A stretch of DNA of 64,000 nt, taken from positions 1-64,000 of the forward strand of contig NZ_CP143545.1 of assembly GCF_046237625.1 (NCBI RefSeq). The letters run 5' to 3'. Shown piece after piece: positions 1 to 8,896 of the stretch. Each line of letters starts with the position of its first letter. The stretch's first letter is position 1. Below the pieces are notes generated by a model. That model did no database searches, had not been told where the DNA came from, and saw nothing but the letters and a program-made list of their open reading frames with translations. The position numbers were made by a program, and so were the translations under genes. The DNA is from Paraperibacillus esterisolvens (GTDB lineage Bacteria; Bacillota; Bacilli; Bacillales; DSM-1321).

Positions 1-1017
1 ATGCTTAATCCCAAGTATACCTTTGATACGTTTGTCATTGGTTCAGGAAACCGCTTTGCCCATGCAGCTTCACTGGCGGTAGCCGAAGCTCCCGCCAAAG
101 CGTACAACCCTCTGTTTATTTACGGAGGAGTAGGGCTTGGAAAGACGCATCTTATGCATGCGATCGGCCATTATGTGCTGGAACATAATCCTTCTGCCAA
201 GGTACTGTATCTTTCTTCGGAGAAATTCACAAATGAATTCATTAATTCTATCCGTGACAATAAAGCGGTCGATTTCCGGAATAAATACAGGAGCGTGGAC
301 GTGCTTCTTATCGATGATATTCAGTTCCTTGCAGGAAAAGAACAAACCCAGGAAGAGTTTTTCCATACCTTTAATACGCTGCATGAGGAAAGCAAGCAGA
401 TCATCATATCCAGTGACAGGCCTCCGAAGGAAATCCCAACCCTTGAGGACAGGCTCCGATCCCGTTTCGAATGGGGATTGATCACGGATATCACACCGCC
501 GGACCTGGAAACCCGGATTGCCATCCTCCGAAAAAAAGCTAAAGCCGAGGGTCTGGATATTCCGAATGAAGTAATGCTTTATATAGCCAACCAGATTGAT
601 ACAAACATCAGAGAACTTGAGGGCGCCCTAATCCGCGTTGTTGCCTATTCTTCCCTGATCAATAAAGACATTAATGCAGACCTTGCTGCTGAAGCTCTGA
701 AAGATATCATTCCGAGTTCAAAACCAAAAATCATTACCATTTTGGATATTCAAAAGGCTGTCGGAGATCACTTCCATGTGAAGCTTGAGGATTTTAAGGC
801 TAAAAAGCGGACAAAATCCATTGCATTCCCAAGGCAGATCGCCATGTACCTGTCCAGGGAACTGACTGATTTCTCACTTCCGAAGATTGGGGAGGAATTT
901 GGCGGGCGGGATCATACCACGGTCATTCATGCCCATGAAAAAATCTCCAAGCTTATTCAAAGTGATACTCAATTTCAAAAGCAGCTGCAGGAAATCAATG
1001 ACCGCCTGAAAATTTAA
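1..1017 (+). CDS. dnaA: Chromosomal replication initiator DnaA (5'-truncated by the window edge)
   Basis: DnaA is the AAA+ ATPase that binds DnaA boxes at oriC, opens the origin and recruits the helicase. The visible 338 residues hold the AAA+ core (Walker A GGVGLGKT near residue 42, Walker B LLIDDIQFL near 102) and the C-terminal DNA-binding domain with the GGRDHTTVIHAHEKI signature near 301. The family is usually about 446-450 residues, so roughly 108 N-terminal residues (helicase and SirA interaction domain plus linker) lie upstream of the window. The ATG at base 1 is an internal methionine, not the true start. The gene is followed by the origin-unwinding region and dnaN, the standard Bacillus order. 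The identification is very secure. Confidence 0.98.
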   Translation: MLNPKYTFDTFVIGSGNRFAHAASLAVAEAPAKAYNPLFIYGGVGLGKTHLMHAIGHYVLEHNPSAKVLYLSSEKFTNEFINSIRDNKAVDFRNKYRSVDVLLIDDIQFLAGKEQTQEEFFHTFNTLHEESKQIIISSDRPPKEIPTLEDRLRSRFEWGLITDITPPDLETRIAILRKKAKAEGLDIPNEVMLYIANQIDTNIRELEGALIRVVAYSSLINKDINADLAAEALKDIIPSSKPKIITILDIQKAVGDHFHVKLEDFKAKKRTKSIAFPRQIAMYLSRELTDFSLPKIGEEFGGRDHTTVIHAHEKISKLIQSDTQFQKQLQEINDRLKI

Positions 1018-1064
1018 CATTAACAGGCCAGGGGATAATGTTAATAACCCGTCACTGGTTACAC

Positions 1065-1097
1065 ACAGTCTGTCCACATGTGGATAGACTGTTTTTC
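1065..1097 (+). terminator. dnaA terminator hairpin made of two inverted DnaA-box-like sequences
   Basis: Two 14-nt arms (1065-1078 and 1079-1092) pair perfectly in RNA, with one G-U, and run into five T. Each arm holds a DnaA-box-like 9-mer (CTGTCCACA at 1070 and TGTGGATAG at 1079, each one base from consensus). The hairpin can therefore end dnaA transcription and may also bind DnaA. Confidence 0.65.
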
Positions 1098-1190
1098 CTT
1101 ATATATTTCCCGGTTATCCACATACTAACAGGCCCTATTACTATTACTACTATTTTTTTATAATAATAATTAATATAAAATATCAATTTG
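1070..1190 (+). other. oriC: oriC unwinding region (DnaA boxes, DnaA-trio array and AT-rich DUE)
   Basis: A perfect DnaA box TTATCCACA lies at 1114-1122. It is followed by a short GC-rich stretch (GGCCC), then a run of 3-mer repeats from about 1135 (CTATTACTATTACTACTAT), then an AT-only stretch to about 1185. This order (DnaA box, GC-rich, trio repeats, AT-rich) is that of the basal unwinding system described for the B. subtilis dnaA-dnaN intergenic region. Two weaker inverted DnaA boxes precede it. In B. subtilis a further box cluster lies upstream of dnaA, which is outside this window. Confidence 0.85.
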
Positions 1191-1203
1191 GAGGATTTGA
1201 AAT

Positions 1204-2340
1204 ATGCGATTTATCATTCAGCGGGACCGCCTGGTGCAAAGCGTCCAGGATGTTATGAAGGCTGTAACTTCAAGAACGACCATTCCCATTCTTACAGGTA
1301 TTAAAATCACTGCATCCAATGAAGGAGTGACCTTTACGGGAAGCGATTCAGATATTTCTATTGAATCTTTTATTCCTGCAGAAGAAGCAGGAGAGGAAAT
1401 AGTTGAAGTAAAAGAAGCGGGCAGCATTGTACTCCAGGCACGGTTCTTCAGTGAAATAGTGAAAAAGCTTCCGCTCGGAACAGTGGAGATCGGAGTTCAG
1501 GGCAATTTTCAGACAATCATCCGTTCTGGAAAAGCAGAGTTCAACCTGAACGGGCTTGATGCTGATGAATATCCTCATCTGCCTCAAATTGAAGAAGAAA
1601 ATACGCTGAAGATGCCTGCCGACCTTTTAAAAACATTAATCAGACAGACTGTGTTCGCGGTGTCCACCTCAGAAACACGCCCTATCTTGACAGGTGTCAA
1701 CTGGAAGGTGGAAAATGGTGTGCTGTTCTGTACTGCAACAGACAGCCACCGTCTGGCAATGAGGAGCGCACCGATTGAAGGAGAAAGCGGAAAGTCTTAT
1801 ATGGCTGTCATCCCGGGCAAAAGCTTGAATGAGCTGAGCAAGATCCTTGATGACAACTCCGACCTTGTAGATATCGTCATCACAGAAAACCAGATCCTGT
1901 TCAAAGCCAAACATCTATTATTTTTCTCAAGGCTGCTTGAAGGGAACTATCCTGATACATCCAAATTGATTCCGTCAGAAAGCAAAACCGCGGTGATAGT
2001 CAATACAAAGGAATTTCTCCAAGCGATTGACCGGGCATCGCTCCTTGCCAAAGAAGGCAGGAATAATGTGGTGAAGCTTTCTACAATTGAAGGAAAAATA
2101 CTGGAGATTTCGTCCAACACTCCTGAAATCGGAAAAGTTATTGAAGAGCTTCAGGCAGAATCGATCGACGGCGAGGAATTAAAAATTTCATTCAGTGCAA
2201 AATATATGATGGATGCCTTAAAAACATTAGAAGGCACAGAAATCAGAGTGAATTTCACCGGAGCCATGCGGCCCTTCGTCATCCGTGCGCTAAACGATGA
2301 AAATATCACCCAGCTTATCCTTCCAGTCCGCACGTACTAA
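1204..2340 (+). CDS. dnaN: DNA polymerase III beta subunit (sliding clamp)
   Basis: The product is the ring-shaped processivity factor that tethers DNA polymerase III to DNA and serves as a hub for mismatch-repair and replication-control proteins such as YabA, which is also encoded here. The 378 residues are the exact family length, with three repeated clamp folds and the usual C-terminal ending (LILPVRTY). The ATG follows a GGAGG ribosome site at 1191. The gene lies directly downstream of the origin-unwinding region and is closed by its own terminator, so dnaA-dnaN forms the first transcription unit. Nothing is unusual. Confidence 0.98.
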   Translation: MRFIIQRDRLVQSVQDVMKAVTSRTTIPILTGIKITASNEGVTFTGSDSDISIESFIPAEEAGEEIVEVKEAGSIVLQARFFSEIVKKLPLGTVEIGVQGNFQTIIRSGKAEFNLNGLDADEYPHLPQIEEENTLKMPADLLKTLIRQTVFAVSTSETRPILTGVNWKVENGVLFCTATDSHRLAMRSAPIEGESGKSYMAVIPGKSLNELSKILDDNSDLVDIVITENQILFKAKHLLFFSRLLEGNYPDTSKLIPSESKTAVIVNTKEFLQAIDRASLLAKEGRNNVVKLSTIEGKILEISSNTPEIGKVIEELQAESIDGEELKISFSAKYMMDALKTLEGTEIRVNFTGAMRPFVIRALNDENITQLILPVRTY

Positions 2341-2343
2341 TAG

Positions 2344-2381
2344 ATAAAAAAACCTTGTCCTGGCACGGCAAGGTTTTTCTT
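2344..2381 (+). terminator. Rho-independent terminator after dnaN
   Basis: Arms AAAAACCTTG and CAAGGTTTTT flank a short loop and end in a T-rich tract, four bases after the dnaN stop. Confidence 0.8.
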
Positions 2382-2505
2382 ATAAGCCAAAAAGCAGTTT
2401 TTTGTAATAGAGAGAAAAATTTAGTAAAATAAAGTATTGAGTGTAAATGTTTTAGAACGAGCCCTTCTTATGCGTTCTGCCCCAATTTATTCTCTAAGGA
2501 AATGA

Positions 2506-2730
2506 GTGAAGCAAGCGATGACAGAGATCCAGATTGATACAGAATATATTACGCTCGGCCAGTTCCTGAAAGCCGCAGACATCATCCAGAGCGGAGGGAT
2601 GGCCAAGTGGTTCCTTGGTGAACATGAAGTGTTCATCAATGGCGAGCTGGATGACAGAAGAGGAAGAAAGCTCAGGGACGGCGATCAGGTAGACATACCC
2701 GGACAAGGTAAATTTCTGATAAAGAGGTAA
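2506..2730 (+). CDS. rlbA: S4-domain RNA-binding protein RlbA (YaaA)
   Basis: This small S4-type RNA-binding protein is conserved between dnaN and recF in Bacilli and is linked by family knowledge to ribosome assembly. The 74 residues include the S4-like core ITLGQFLKAADIIQSGGMAKWF followed by a basic RRGRKL segment. The start chosen is GTG at 2506, five bases after AAGGA; an in-frame ATG at 2518 would be 17 bases from it, which is too far. recF begins 12 bases after the stop, so the two genes are probably cotranscribed. Confidence 0.9.
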   Translation: MKQAMTEIQIDTEYITLGQFLKAADIIQSGGMAKWFLGEHEVFINGELDDRRGRKLRDGDQVDIPGQGKFLIKR

Positions 2731-2742
2731 ACTAAATACTTT

Positions 2743-3861
2743 ATGCATATCGAAAACATTCGTTTAACAAACTACCGGAATTATGCTGATCAAAGCGTAT
2801 CCTTTGAAAACAAAGTCAATCTCATACTCGGTGAAAACGCACAGGGCAAGACGAATATGATGGAATCCATCTTTGTGCTGGCCATGGCCAAGTCGCACCG
2901 GACTTCGAATGATAAAGATCTTATTCGCTGGGACAAAGAATATGCTAAAATAGAAGGAAGGATCCAAAAAAGAAACACCTCCATTCCTTTAGAGCTGACC
3001 ATCTCTAAAAAAGGAAAAAAAGCCAGGGCAAATCATATCGAACAAAAAAAGCTCAGCCAGTATGTGGGGAATATGAATGTAGTTATGTTCGCGCCCGAAG
3101 ATCTTCATTTAGTCAAGGGCAGCCCGCAGGTCAGAAGGCGTTTTATTGATATGGAGATTGGCCAGGTTTCCCCTGTTTATCTCCATGACATGAGTCAATA
3201 TCAAAAGATACTCCAGCAGAGAAATCATTACCTTAAACTCCTTCAAACCAAGAAAACAGCAGATACAGCGATGCTTGATGTGCTGACCGAGCAGCTTATT
3301 GGCACAGCCGTGAAAATCATTGAGAAACGGACCCACTATCTTTCGCTCCTTCAGGACTGGGCAGGCCCAATCCATTCGGGCATTTCTAGGGGCCTTGAAA
3401 CGCTTAGGATTGAATATATTACAAGTGTAGACGTATCAGATTCTATGAATTTGTCGAAAATGAAAAGTGAATTAGAAGAAAAATTTGCGAAAATTTCGAC
3501 CAGGGAAAAAGAACGCGGAGTCACAATGATCGGTCCTCACCGCGATGATCTGGTTTTCCATGTAAATGACCGTGATGTACAGACCTTTGGATCACAGGGG
3601 CAGCAAAGGACAACCGCTCTTTCATTAAAACTTGCTGAAATCGAGCTGATCCACTCGGAGATCGGGGAGTATCCCATCTTACTGCTGGATGATGTCCTGT
3701 CAGAACTGGACGATTACCGGCAGTCCCATCTCCTGAACACTATCCAGGGGAAGGTCCAGACATTTGTGACGACCACGAGCGTCGACGGCCTCGACCACCA
3801 GACGCTGAAGGAAGCTTCTGCTTTCCGCGTCAGCCAGGGAAATGTGGAACGGATAGAATGA
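2743..3861 (+). CDS. recF: DNA replication and repair protein RecF
   Basis: RecF is an SMC-like ATPase that, with RecO and RecR, loads RecA at single-strand gaps and stalled forks. Of its 372 residues, the Walker A motif GENAQGKTN lies near 30-38. The ABC-type signature (FGSQGQQRTTALSLKLAE) and Walker B (ILLLDDVLSELD) lie in the C-terminal third, in the order expected for RecF. The length is normal. It sits between rlbA and remB with gaps of about 10 bases, so this is one operon. recR, a functional partner, is at 26.3 kb in the same window. Confidence 0.98.
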   Translation: MHIENIRLTNYRNYADQSVSFENKVNLILGENAQGKTNMMESIFVLAMAKSHRTSNDKDLIRWDKEYAKIEGRIQKRNTSIPLELTISKKGKKARANHIEQKKLSQYVGNMNVVMFAPEDLHLVKGSPQVRRRFIDMEIGQVSPVYLHDMSQYQKILQQRNHYLKLLQTKKTADTAMLDVLTEQLIGTAVKIIEKRTHYLSLLQDWAGPIHSGISRGLETLRIEYITSVDVSDSMNLSKMKSELEEKFAKISTREKERGVTMIGPHRDDLVFHVNDRDVQTFGSQGQQRTTALSLKLAEIELIHSEIGEYPILLLDDVLSELDDYRQSHLLNTIQGKVQTFVTTTSVDGLDHQTLKEASAFRVSQGNVERIE

Positions 3862-3870
3862 GGTGATTCT

Positions 3871-4158
3871 ATGTATCTTCATGTAGGAGAGGACACTCTC
3901 GTTAAAACTAATGATATAATAGTTATTCTAGACAGGCAGCTTCTGAAGAATTCCGATATTTTCAAGGAATTTATGGAAAAAAGGAAAGACAGGGCAGTCA
4001 ATCTCGCAAAAGGGGAGATTAAATCTGTGGTCATAACTGAGACCATGGCCTATCTATCGCCTTTTTCCTCCGCTATCCTGAAAAAACGCGCCGTCCAATT
4101 TATGCAGCCGGCTAGTGACAGAAAAATAAACGGAAATTCCGTATTAAATATAAAATAA
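3871..4158 (+). CDS. remB: Extracellular matrix regulator RemB (YaaB, DUF370)
   Basis: This DUF370 protein is related to RemA and takes part in regulation of biofilm-matrix genes in B. subtilis. The 95 residues contain the family core (YLHVGEDTLVKTNDIIVILD at the N terminus, then KSVVITETMAYLSPFSSAILKKR). The polar C-terminal tail makes it about 14 residues longer than the B. subtilis protein as I remember it. Its ATG follows an AGGTGAT ribosome site. It lies between recF and gyrB in the conserved order. Confidence 0.9.
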   Translation: MYLHVGEDTLVKTNDIIVILDRQLLKNSDIFKEFMEKRKDRAVNLAKGEIKSVVITETMAYLSPFSSAILKKRAVQFMQPASDRKINGNSVLNIK

Positions 4159-4193
4159 GAAAAATCAGCCATAGAAAAGTGTAGGTGATCGGG

Positions 4194-6119
4194 TTGGCTA
4201 TGGAACAAGATATACAGCAGCAATCTTATGATGAAAACCAGATACAGGTATTAGAAGGCTTAGAGGCAGTACGCAAGCGTCCCGGAATGTACATTGGTTC
4301 CACCGCAGCAAAGGGTCTCCACCACCTGGTCTGGGAAATCGTTGACAATAGTATCGACGAGGCCCTGGCAGGCTTTTGCGATGAAATAAATATAATCATT
4401 GAAGAAGATAACAGCATTACCGTAAAAGATAACGGACGGGGAATTCCTGTAGGGATCCATGAAAAGATGGGGCGCCCGGCAGTAGAGGTCATCATGACGG
4501 TGCTCCACGCCGGCGGTAAATTTGGCGGAGGCGGATATAAGGTATCTGGCGGGCTCCATGGTGTAGGTGCTTCGGTAGTTAACGCCCTTTCAACTGAGCT
4601 TGAGGTATTCGTCCACCGCGACAATAATATCTATTATCAGAAGTTCAATAAAGGTGTGCCAGCCGCAGACCTTAAAGTGATTGGGGATACTGATTATACC
4701 GGAACTACCGTCCATTTTACCCCTGATCCAGAGATCTTTACGGAAACGACAGAATACGACTTTGAAACCCTTGCGACACGTGTGCGTGAGCTCGCTTTCC
4801 TAAATAGGGGAATCAGGCTGACACTTACTGACAAAAGGGCTGAAAACCGCAAAAATGAATATTATTATGAAGGCGGAATCAAAGCCTATGTCGAGCATCT
4901 AAACCGGACAAAAGAAGTTATGCATGAAGAACCGATTTATATGGAAGGCGAAAGGGACGGCATTACGATTGAAGTAGCCCTGCAATATAATGACGGCTAT
5001 TCCAGCGCCATCTATTCCTTTGCGAATAACATCCATACTTATGAGGGCGGAACCCACGAATCCGGTTTCAAGACAGGCTTGACACGGATCATCAATGATT
5101 ATGCCCGCAAGAATGGGATATTCAAGGATGCTGATGCCAATCTATCCGGAGAGGATGTCAGGGAAGGGCTGACAGCGATCATTTCGATCAAGCATCCGGA
5201 TCCGCAGTTTGAAGGACAGACGAAGACAAAGCTCGGCAATTCAGAGGCCAGGACAGTCACGGATTCCATCCTTTCTGAAAAGCTGGATTCATTCATGCTT
5301 GAGAACCCGTCCGTCGCCCGCAAGATTGTTGAAAAAGGCTTGATGGCTTCCCGTGCCAGGGCAGCTGCCAAGAAGGCAAGGGAGCTTACAAGGCGAAAGA
5401 GTGCGCTCGAGGTATCAGCTCTCCCGGGTAAACTTGCGGATTGTTCCTCAAAAGATCCGGCAATCAGTGAATTGTATATTGTTGAGGGTGATTCGGCAGG
5501 AGGATCGGCCAAACAGGGCCGTGACCGCCATTTCCAGGCCATACTTCCCCTCCGCGGCAAGATCATCAACGTAGAGAAGGCAAGGCTTGATAAGATCCTT
5601 TCCAACAATGAGATACGCGCCATCATCACAGCCCTCGGAACAGGGATTGGCGGAGATTTTGATATCGCCAAGGCACGATACCATAAAATTGTCATCATGA
5701 CAGATGCCGATGTGGACGGCGCTCATATCAGAACTTTATTATTGACGTTTTTCTATCGTTATATGAGGAATATCATCGAAAGCGGCTATATTTATATCGC
5801 CCAGCCGCCGCTTTATAAAGTCTCCCAGGGCAAGAAGGTTGAATATGCCTACAATGATAAGCAGCTCGACAGAATCCTTGCTGAACTTCCTTCCGTACCG
5901 AAGCCGAGTCTCCAGCGTTATAAAGGTCTTGGGGAAATGAATCCTGAACAGCTATGGGAAACAACGATGAATCCTGATACAAGGACCCTTCTGCAGGTCA
6001 ATCTGGAGGATGCGATTGAGGCAGATGAAACATTCGATATATTGATGGGTGATAAGGTTGAACCGCGGCGCAATTTTATTGAAGAAAATGCGCTGTATGT
6101 AAAAAACCTGGATATTTAA
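4194..6119 (+). CDS. gyrB: DNA gyrase subunit B
   Basis: GyrB is the ATPase subunit of type II topoisomerase; it drives negative supercoiling with GyrA. The sequence has the GHKL ATPase domain (NGRGIP, GGLHGVGASVVNALS), the TOPRIM motif EGDSAGGSAKQGRDR near residue 430, DADVDGAH near 503 and RYKGLGEMNPEQLWETTM near 575. It ends in the conserved KNLDI. I chose TTG at 4194, six bases after AGGTG; the product MAMEQD has 641 residues. ATG at 4200 or GTG at 4185 is also possible. Quinolone- or coumarin-linked positions were not checked. Confidence 0.97.
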   Translation: MAMEQDIQQQSYDENQIQVLEGLEAVRKRPGMYIGSTAAKGLHHLVWEIVDNSIDEALAGFCDEINIIIEEDNSITVKDNGRGIPVGIHEKMGRPAVEVIMTVLHAGGKFGGGGYKVSGGLHGVGASVVNALSTELEVFVHRDNNIYYQKFNKGVPAADLKVIGDTDYTGTTVHFTPDPEIFTETTEYDFETLATRVRELAFLNRGIRLTLTDKRAENRKNEYYYEGGIKAYVEHLNRTKEVMHEEPIYMEGERDGITIEVALQYNDGYSSAIYSFANNIHTYEGGTHESGFKTGLTRIINDYARKNGIFKDADANLSGEDVREGLTAIISIKHPDPQFEGQTKTKLGNSEARTVTDSILSEKLDSFMLENPSVARKIVEKGLMASRARAAAKKARELTRRKSALEVSALPGKLADCSSKDPAISELYIVEGDSAGGSAKQGRDRHFQAILPLRGKIINVEKARLDKILSNNEIRAIITALGTGIGGDFDIAKARYHKIVIMTDADVDGAHIRTLLLTFFYRYMRNIIESGYIYIAQPPLYKVSQGKKVEYAYNDKQLDRILAELPSVPKPSLQRYKGLGEMNPEQLWETTMNPDTRTLLQVNLEDAIEADETFDILMGDKVEPRRNFIEENALYVKNLDI

Positions 6120-6147
6120 GGGGTTTTTCCTTACTGCATAACCTAAA

Positions 6148-6181
6148 ACACAGGGTAGAGGCACTCTATCCTGTCTTTTAC
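6148..6181 (+). terminator. Hairpin terminator between gyrB and gyrA
   Basis: Arms ACAGGGTAGAG (6150-6160) and CTCTATCCTGT (6164-6174) pair with one G-U and are followed by CTTTTA. It could reduce readthrough from gyrB into gyrA. Confidence 0.6.
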
Positions 6182-6224
6182 ATATTGCACTTGTAAAGTA
6201 CACGATTAAAAGGAGGCTGGCTCC

Positions 6225-8768
6225 ATGTCTGAGATGGAAAATTCAAATGTCAGAGAAATAAATATAAGTCAGGAAATGCGTACATCTTTCCTCGACTATG
6301 CCATGAGCGTCATCGTAGCCCGGGCACTTCCCGATGTAAGGGACGGGCTTAAACCCGTGCACAGGCGTATTTTGTATGCGATGAATGATCTTGGGATGAC
6401 GTCCGAGAAGGCATATAAAAAATCAGCACGTATCGTCGGGGAAGTAATCGGCAAATACCACCCGCATGGTGACTCGGCTGTTTATGAAACGATGGTCCGT
6501 ATGGCCCAGGATTTCAACTACCGCTATATGCTTGTTGACGGTCATGGAAACTTTGGATCGGTTGATGGCGATGCAGCGGCAGCGATGCGTTATACCGAGG
6601 CCAGAATGTCTAAGATCTCCATGGAATTAATCCGGGACCTAAATAAGGACACCATCGATTATAAAGATAATTACGACGGTTCCGAAAGAGAACCGGTAGT
6701 CCTTCCATCCCGTTTTCCGAACCTGCTTGTAAATGGGTCATCAGGGATAGCGGTCGGAATGGCAACCAATATACCGCCCCATCAGCTTGGCGAGGTAATC
6801 GACGGAGTCCTTGCTGTCAGCAGGAATCCCGAGATCTCTATCCAGGAGCTTATGGAGTATGTAAATGGCCCTGACTTTCCTACAGGCGGAATGATCCTGG
6901 GAAGAAGCGGCATTCGGAAGGCCTACGAAACCGGAAGGGGATCCATTACCCTAAGAGCGAAGGTTGAGATTGAGCAGAAAGCGAACGGCAAGGAAGTTAT
7001 CATCGTAAATGAAATTCCTTACCAGGTTAATAAAGCACGTCTGATCGAAAAGATAGCCGAGCTTGTCCGCGACAAGAAGATAGATGGCATCACGGATCTC
7101 CGCGACGAGTCAGATCGTACCGGCATGCGCATTGTGATTGAAGTGAGAAGGGATGCCAATGCCAATGTCCTGCTTAACAATCTGTACAAGCAGACAGCCC
7201 TGCAGACGAGCTTCGGAATCAACCTGCTTGCACTTGCGGAAGGCCAGCCAAAGGTTCTGAACCTGAAGGAATGCCTGGTTCATTACCTGAATCACCAAAA
7301 GGTAGTCATTACAAGGAGAACGGAGTTTGAATTAAGGAAAGCAGAAGCACGTGCCCATATTCTCGAAGGGCTGCGGATTGCCCTTGATCATCTCGATGAA
7401 GTCATCAACCTCATTCGGAGCTCCCAGACTGGTGAAGCAGCTAAAAATGGCTTGATGGAGCGGTTCTCCCTTTCTGAAAAGCAGGCACAGGCCATCCTTG
7501 ATATGAGGCTGCAAAGGCTTACTGGTCTTGAGCGTGAAAAGATCGAGGATGAATACCAGGAGCTGGTACGCTTGATTGCAGAGCTTAGGGCCATTCTTGC
7601 CGATGAGGAAAAAGTACTGGAAATCATCCGTGAAGAGCTGAATGAAATCAAGGAACGCTTTAATGACAAGCGCAGGACTGAAATCATGACAGCGGGCTTT
7701 GAAAACATAGAGGATGAGGATTTAATTCCACAGGAGAATATCGTCATTACCCTGACCCATAACGGTTATATCAAGCGGCTTCCAATCAACACATACAGAA
7801 GCCAGCGAAGAGGCGGAAAAGGCATTCAGGGAATGGGAACGAATGAGAATGATTTTGTGGAACATCTTTTAACCACCTCCACACATGATACGATTCTCTT
7901 CTTTACCAATAAAGGAAAAGTTTATCGTGCAAAAGGGTATGAGGTTCCTGAATACGGAAGAACAGCTAAAGGACTTCCGATCATCAACCTTCTTGGAATT
8001 GAAAAAGGGGAATGGATCAATGCAATTATCCCTGTTCAGGAATTTGGGGAAGATTCATTCTTGTTCTTTACTACAAAGCACGGAATCTCAAAACGGTCTC
8101 CATTGTCTTCATTTGCCAACATCCGGAATAATGGATTGATTGCACTCAGCCTGCGTGAAAATGATGAACTGATTTCAGTCAGATTGACGGACGGCAATAA
8201 GCATATCATCATCGGGACTGGCAAAGGCATGATGATTCGTTTTCCTGAAACGGACGTCCGTTCAATGGGACGTGGGGCATCCGGCGTTAAGGGGATTACT
8301 CTTGATGAAGATGATGAGGTAATCGGCATGGAGCTTCTTGAGCCTGATAACATGGTTCTGACGGTTACCAAGTACGGATATGGAAAAAGGACAGCAGAAC
8401 AGGAATATCGAATCCAGAGCCGAGGCGGCAAAGGGATTAAAACCTGCAACGTTACAGACCGCAATGGACCGGTCATTGCAGTAAAACCGGTTACCGGCGA
8501 GGAAGACCTGATGCTTATTACCGCAGGCGGCATCCTGATCAGGATGGGAGTCGACAGCATTTCCCAGACAGGAAGGATCACACAGGGAGTGAAGCTGATC
8601 CGTTTGGAAAACACGGAGGAACAATTTGTATCCACTGTGGCCATCGTAGAGCGCGAGGAAGAAAAAGACCTTGAGGATCCTGATCTTGAAACGGATCCGG
8701 ATACATCCCTTGAGAGCGGTTCTCCAGGTATAGCTGACGACATGCCAGCGGGAGACCCTGAAGAATAA
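6225..8768 (+). CDS. gyrA: DNA gyrase subunit A
   Basis: GyrA is the breakage-rejoining subunit of gyrase. Its 847 residues include the catalytic tyrosine Tyr123 in AAMRYTEARM. The quinolone-determining segment HPHGDSAVYE has Ser84 and Glu88, the wild-type sensitive residues by B. subtilis numbering. The C-terminal beta-pinwheel carries the GyrA box QRRGGKG near 527. The acidic C-terminal tail (about 35 residues, rich in Glu and Asp) is typical and variable. ATG follows AGGAGG at the right distance. A strong terminator follows at 8778. Confidence 0.98.
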   Translation: MSEMENSNVREINISQEMRTSFLDYAMSVIVARALPDVRDGLKPVHRRILYAMNDLGMTSEKAYKKSARIVGEVIGKYHPHGDSAVYETMVRMAQDFNYRYMLVDGHGNFGSVDGDAAAAMRYTEARMSKISMELIRDLNKDTIDYKDNYDGSEREPVVLPSRFPNLLVNGSSGIAVGMATNIPPHQLGEVIDGVLAVSRNPEISIQELMEYVNGPDFPTGGMILGRSGIRKAYETGRGSITLRAKVEIEQKANGKEVIIVNEIPYQVNKARLIEKIAELVRDKKIDGITDLRDESDRTGMRIVIEVRRDANANVLLNNLYKQTALQTSFGINLLALAEGQPKVLNLKECLVHYLNHQKVVITRRTEFELRKAEARAHILEGLRIALDHLDEVINLIRSSQTGEAAKNGLMERFSLSEKQAQAILDMRLQRLTGLEREKIEDEYQELVRLIAELRAILADEEKVLEIIREELNEIKERFNDKRRTEIMTAGFENIEDEDLIPQENIVITLTHNGYIKRLPINTYRSQRRGGKGIQGMGTNENDFVEHLLTTSTHDTILFFTNKGKVYRAKGYEVPEYGRTAKGLPIINLLGIEKGEWINAIIPVQEFGEDSFLFFTTKHGISKRSPLSSFANIRNNGLIALSLRENDELISVRLTDGNKHIIIGTGKGMMIRFPETDVRSMGRGASGVKGITLDEDDEVIGMELLEPDNMVLTVTKYGYGKRTAEQEYRIQSRGGKGIKTCNVTDRNGPVIAVKPVTGEEDLMLITAGGILIRMGVDSISQTGRITQGVKLIRLENTEEQFVSTVAIVEREEEKDLEDPDLETDPDTSLESGSPGIADDMPAGDPEE

Positions 8769-8776
8769 TAGCAAGA

Positions 8777-8811
8777 AAGAGAAAGCAGCTGTGCTGCTTT
8801 CTCTTTTTTTA
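8777..8811 (+). terminator. Rho-independent terminator after gyrA
   Basis: A perfect 12-bp stem, AGAGAAAGCAGC and GCTGCTTTCTCT, with a three-base loop followed by a run of T. Confidence 0.92.
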
Positions 8812-8896
8812 GGAAATATATTCTAGTTTTTTAAAATCAATTCCGATACTATTAATGTATATATATCAGCAAGAGAAAATACAGGGGGGAACATCA

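Noticed and set aside
5099..5698. 199-codon minus-strand frame opposite gyrB
   Set aside because: It is antisense to a highly conserved coding region, with no ribosome site and low-complexity composition.
8036..8743. 235-codon minus-strand frame opposite the gyrA C-terminal region
   Set aside because: Ser-rich shadow of the GyrA pinwheel codons; no start signal or known family.
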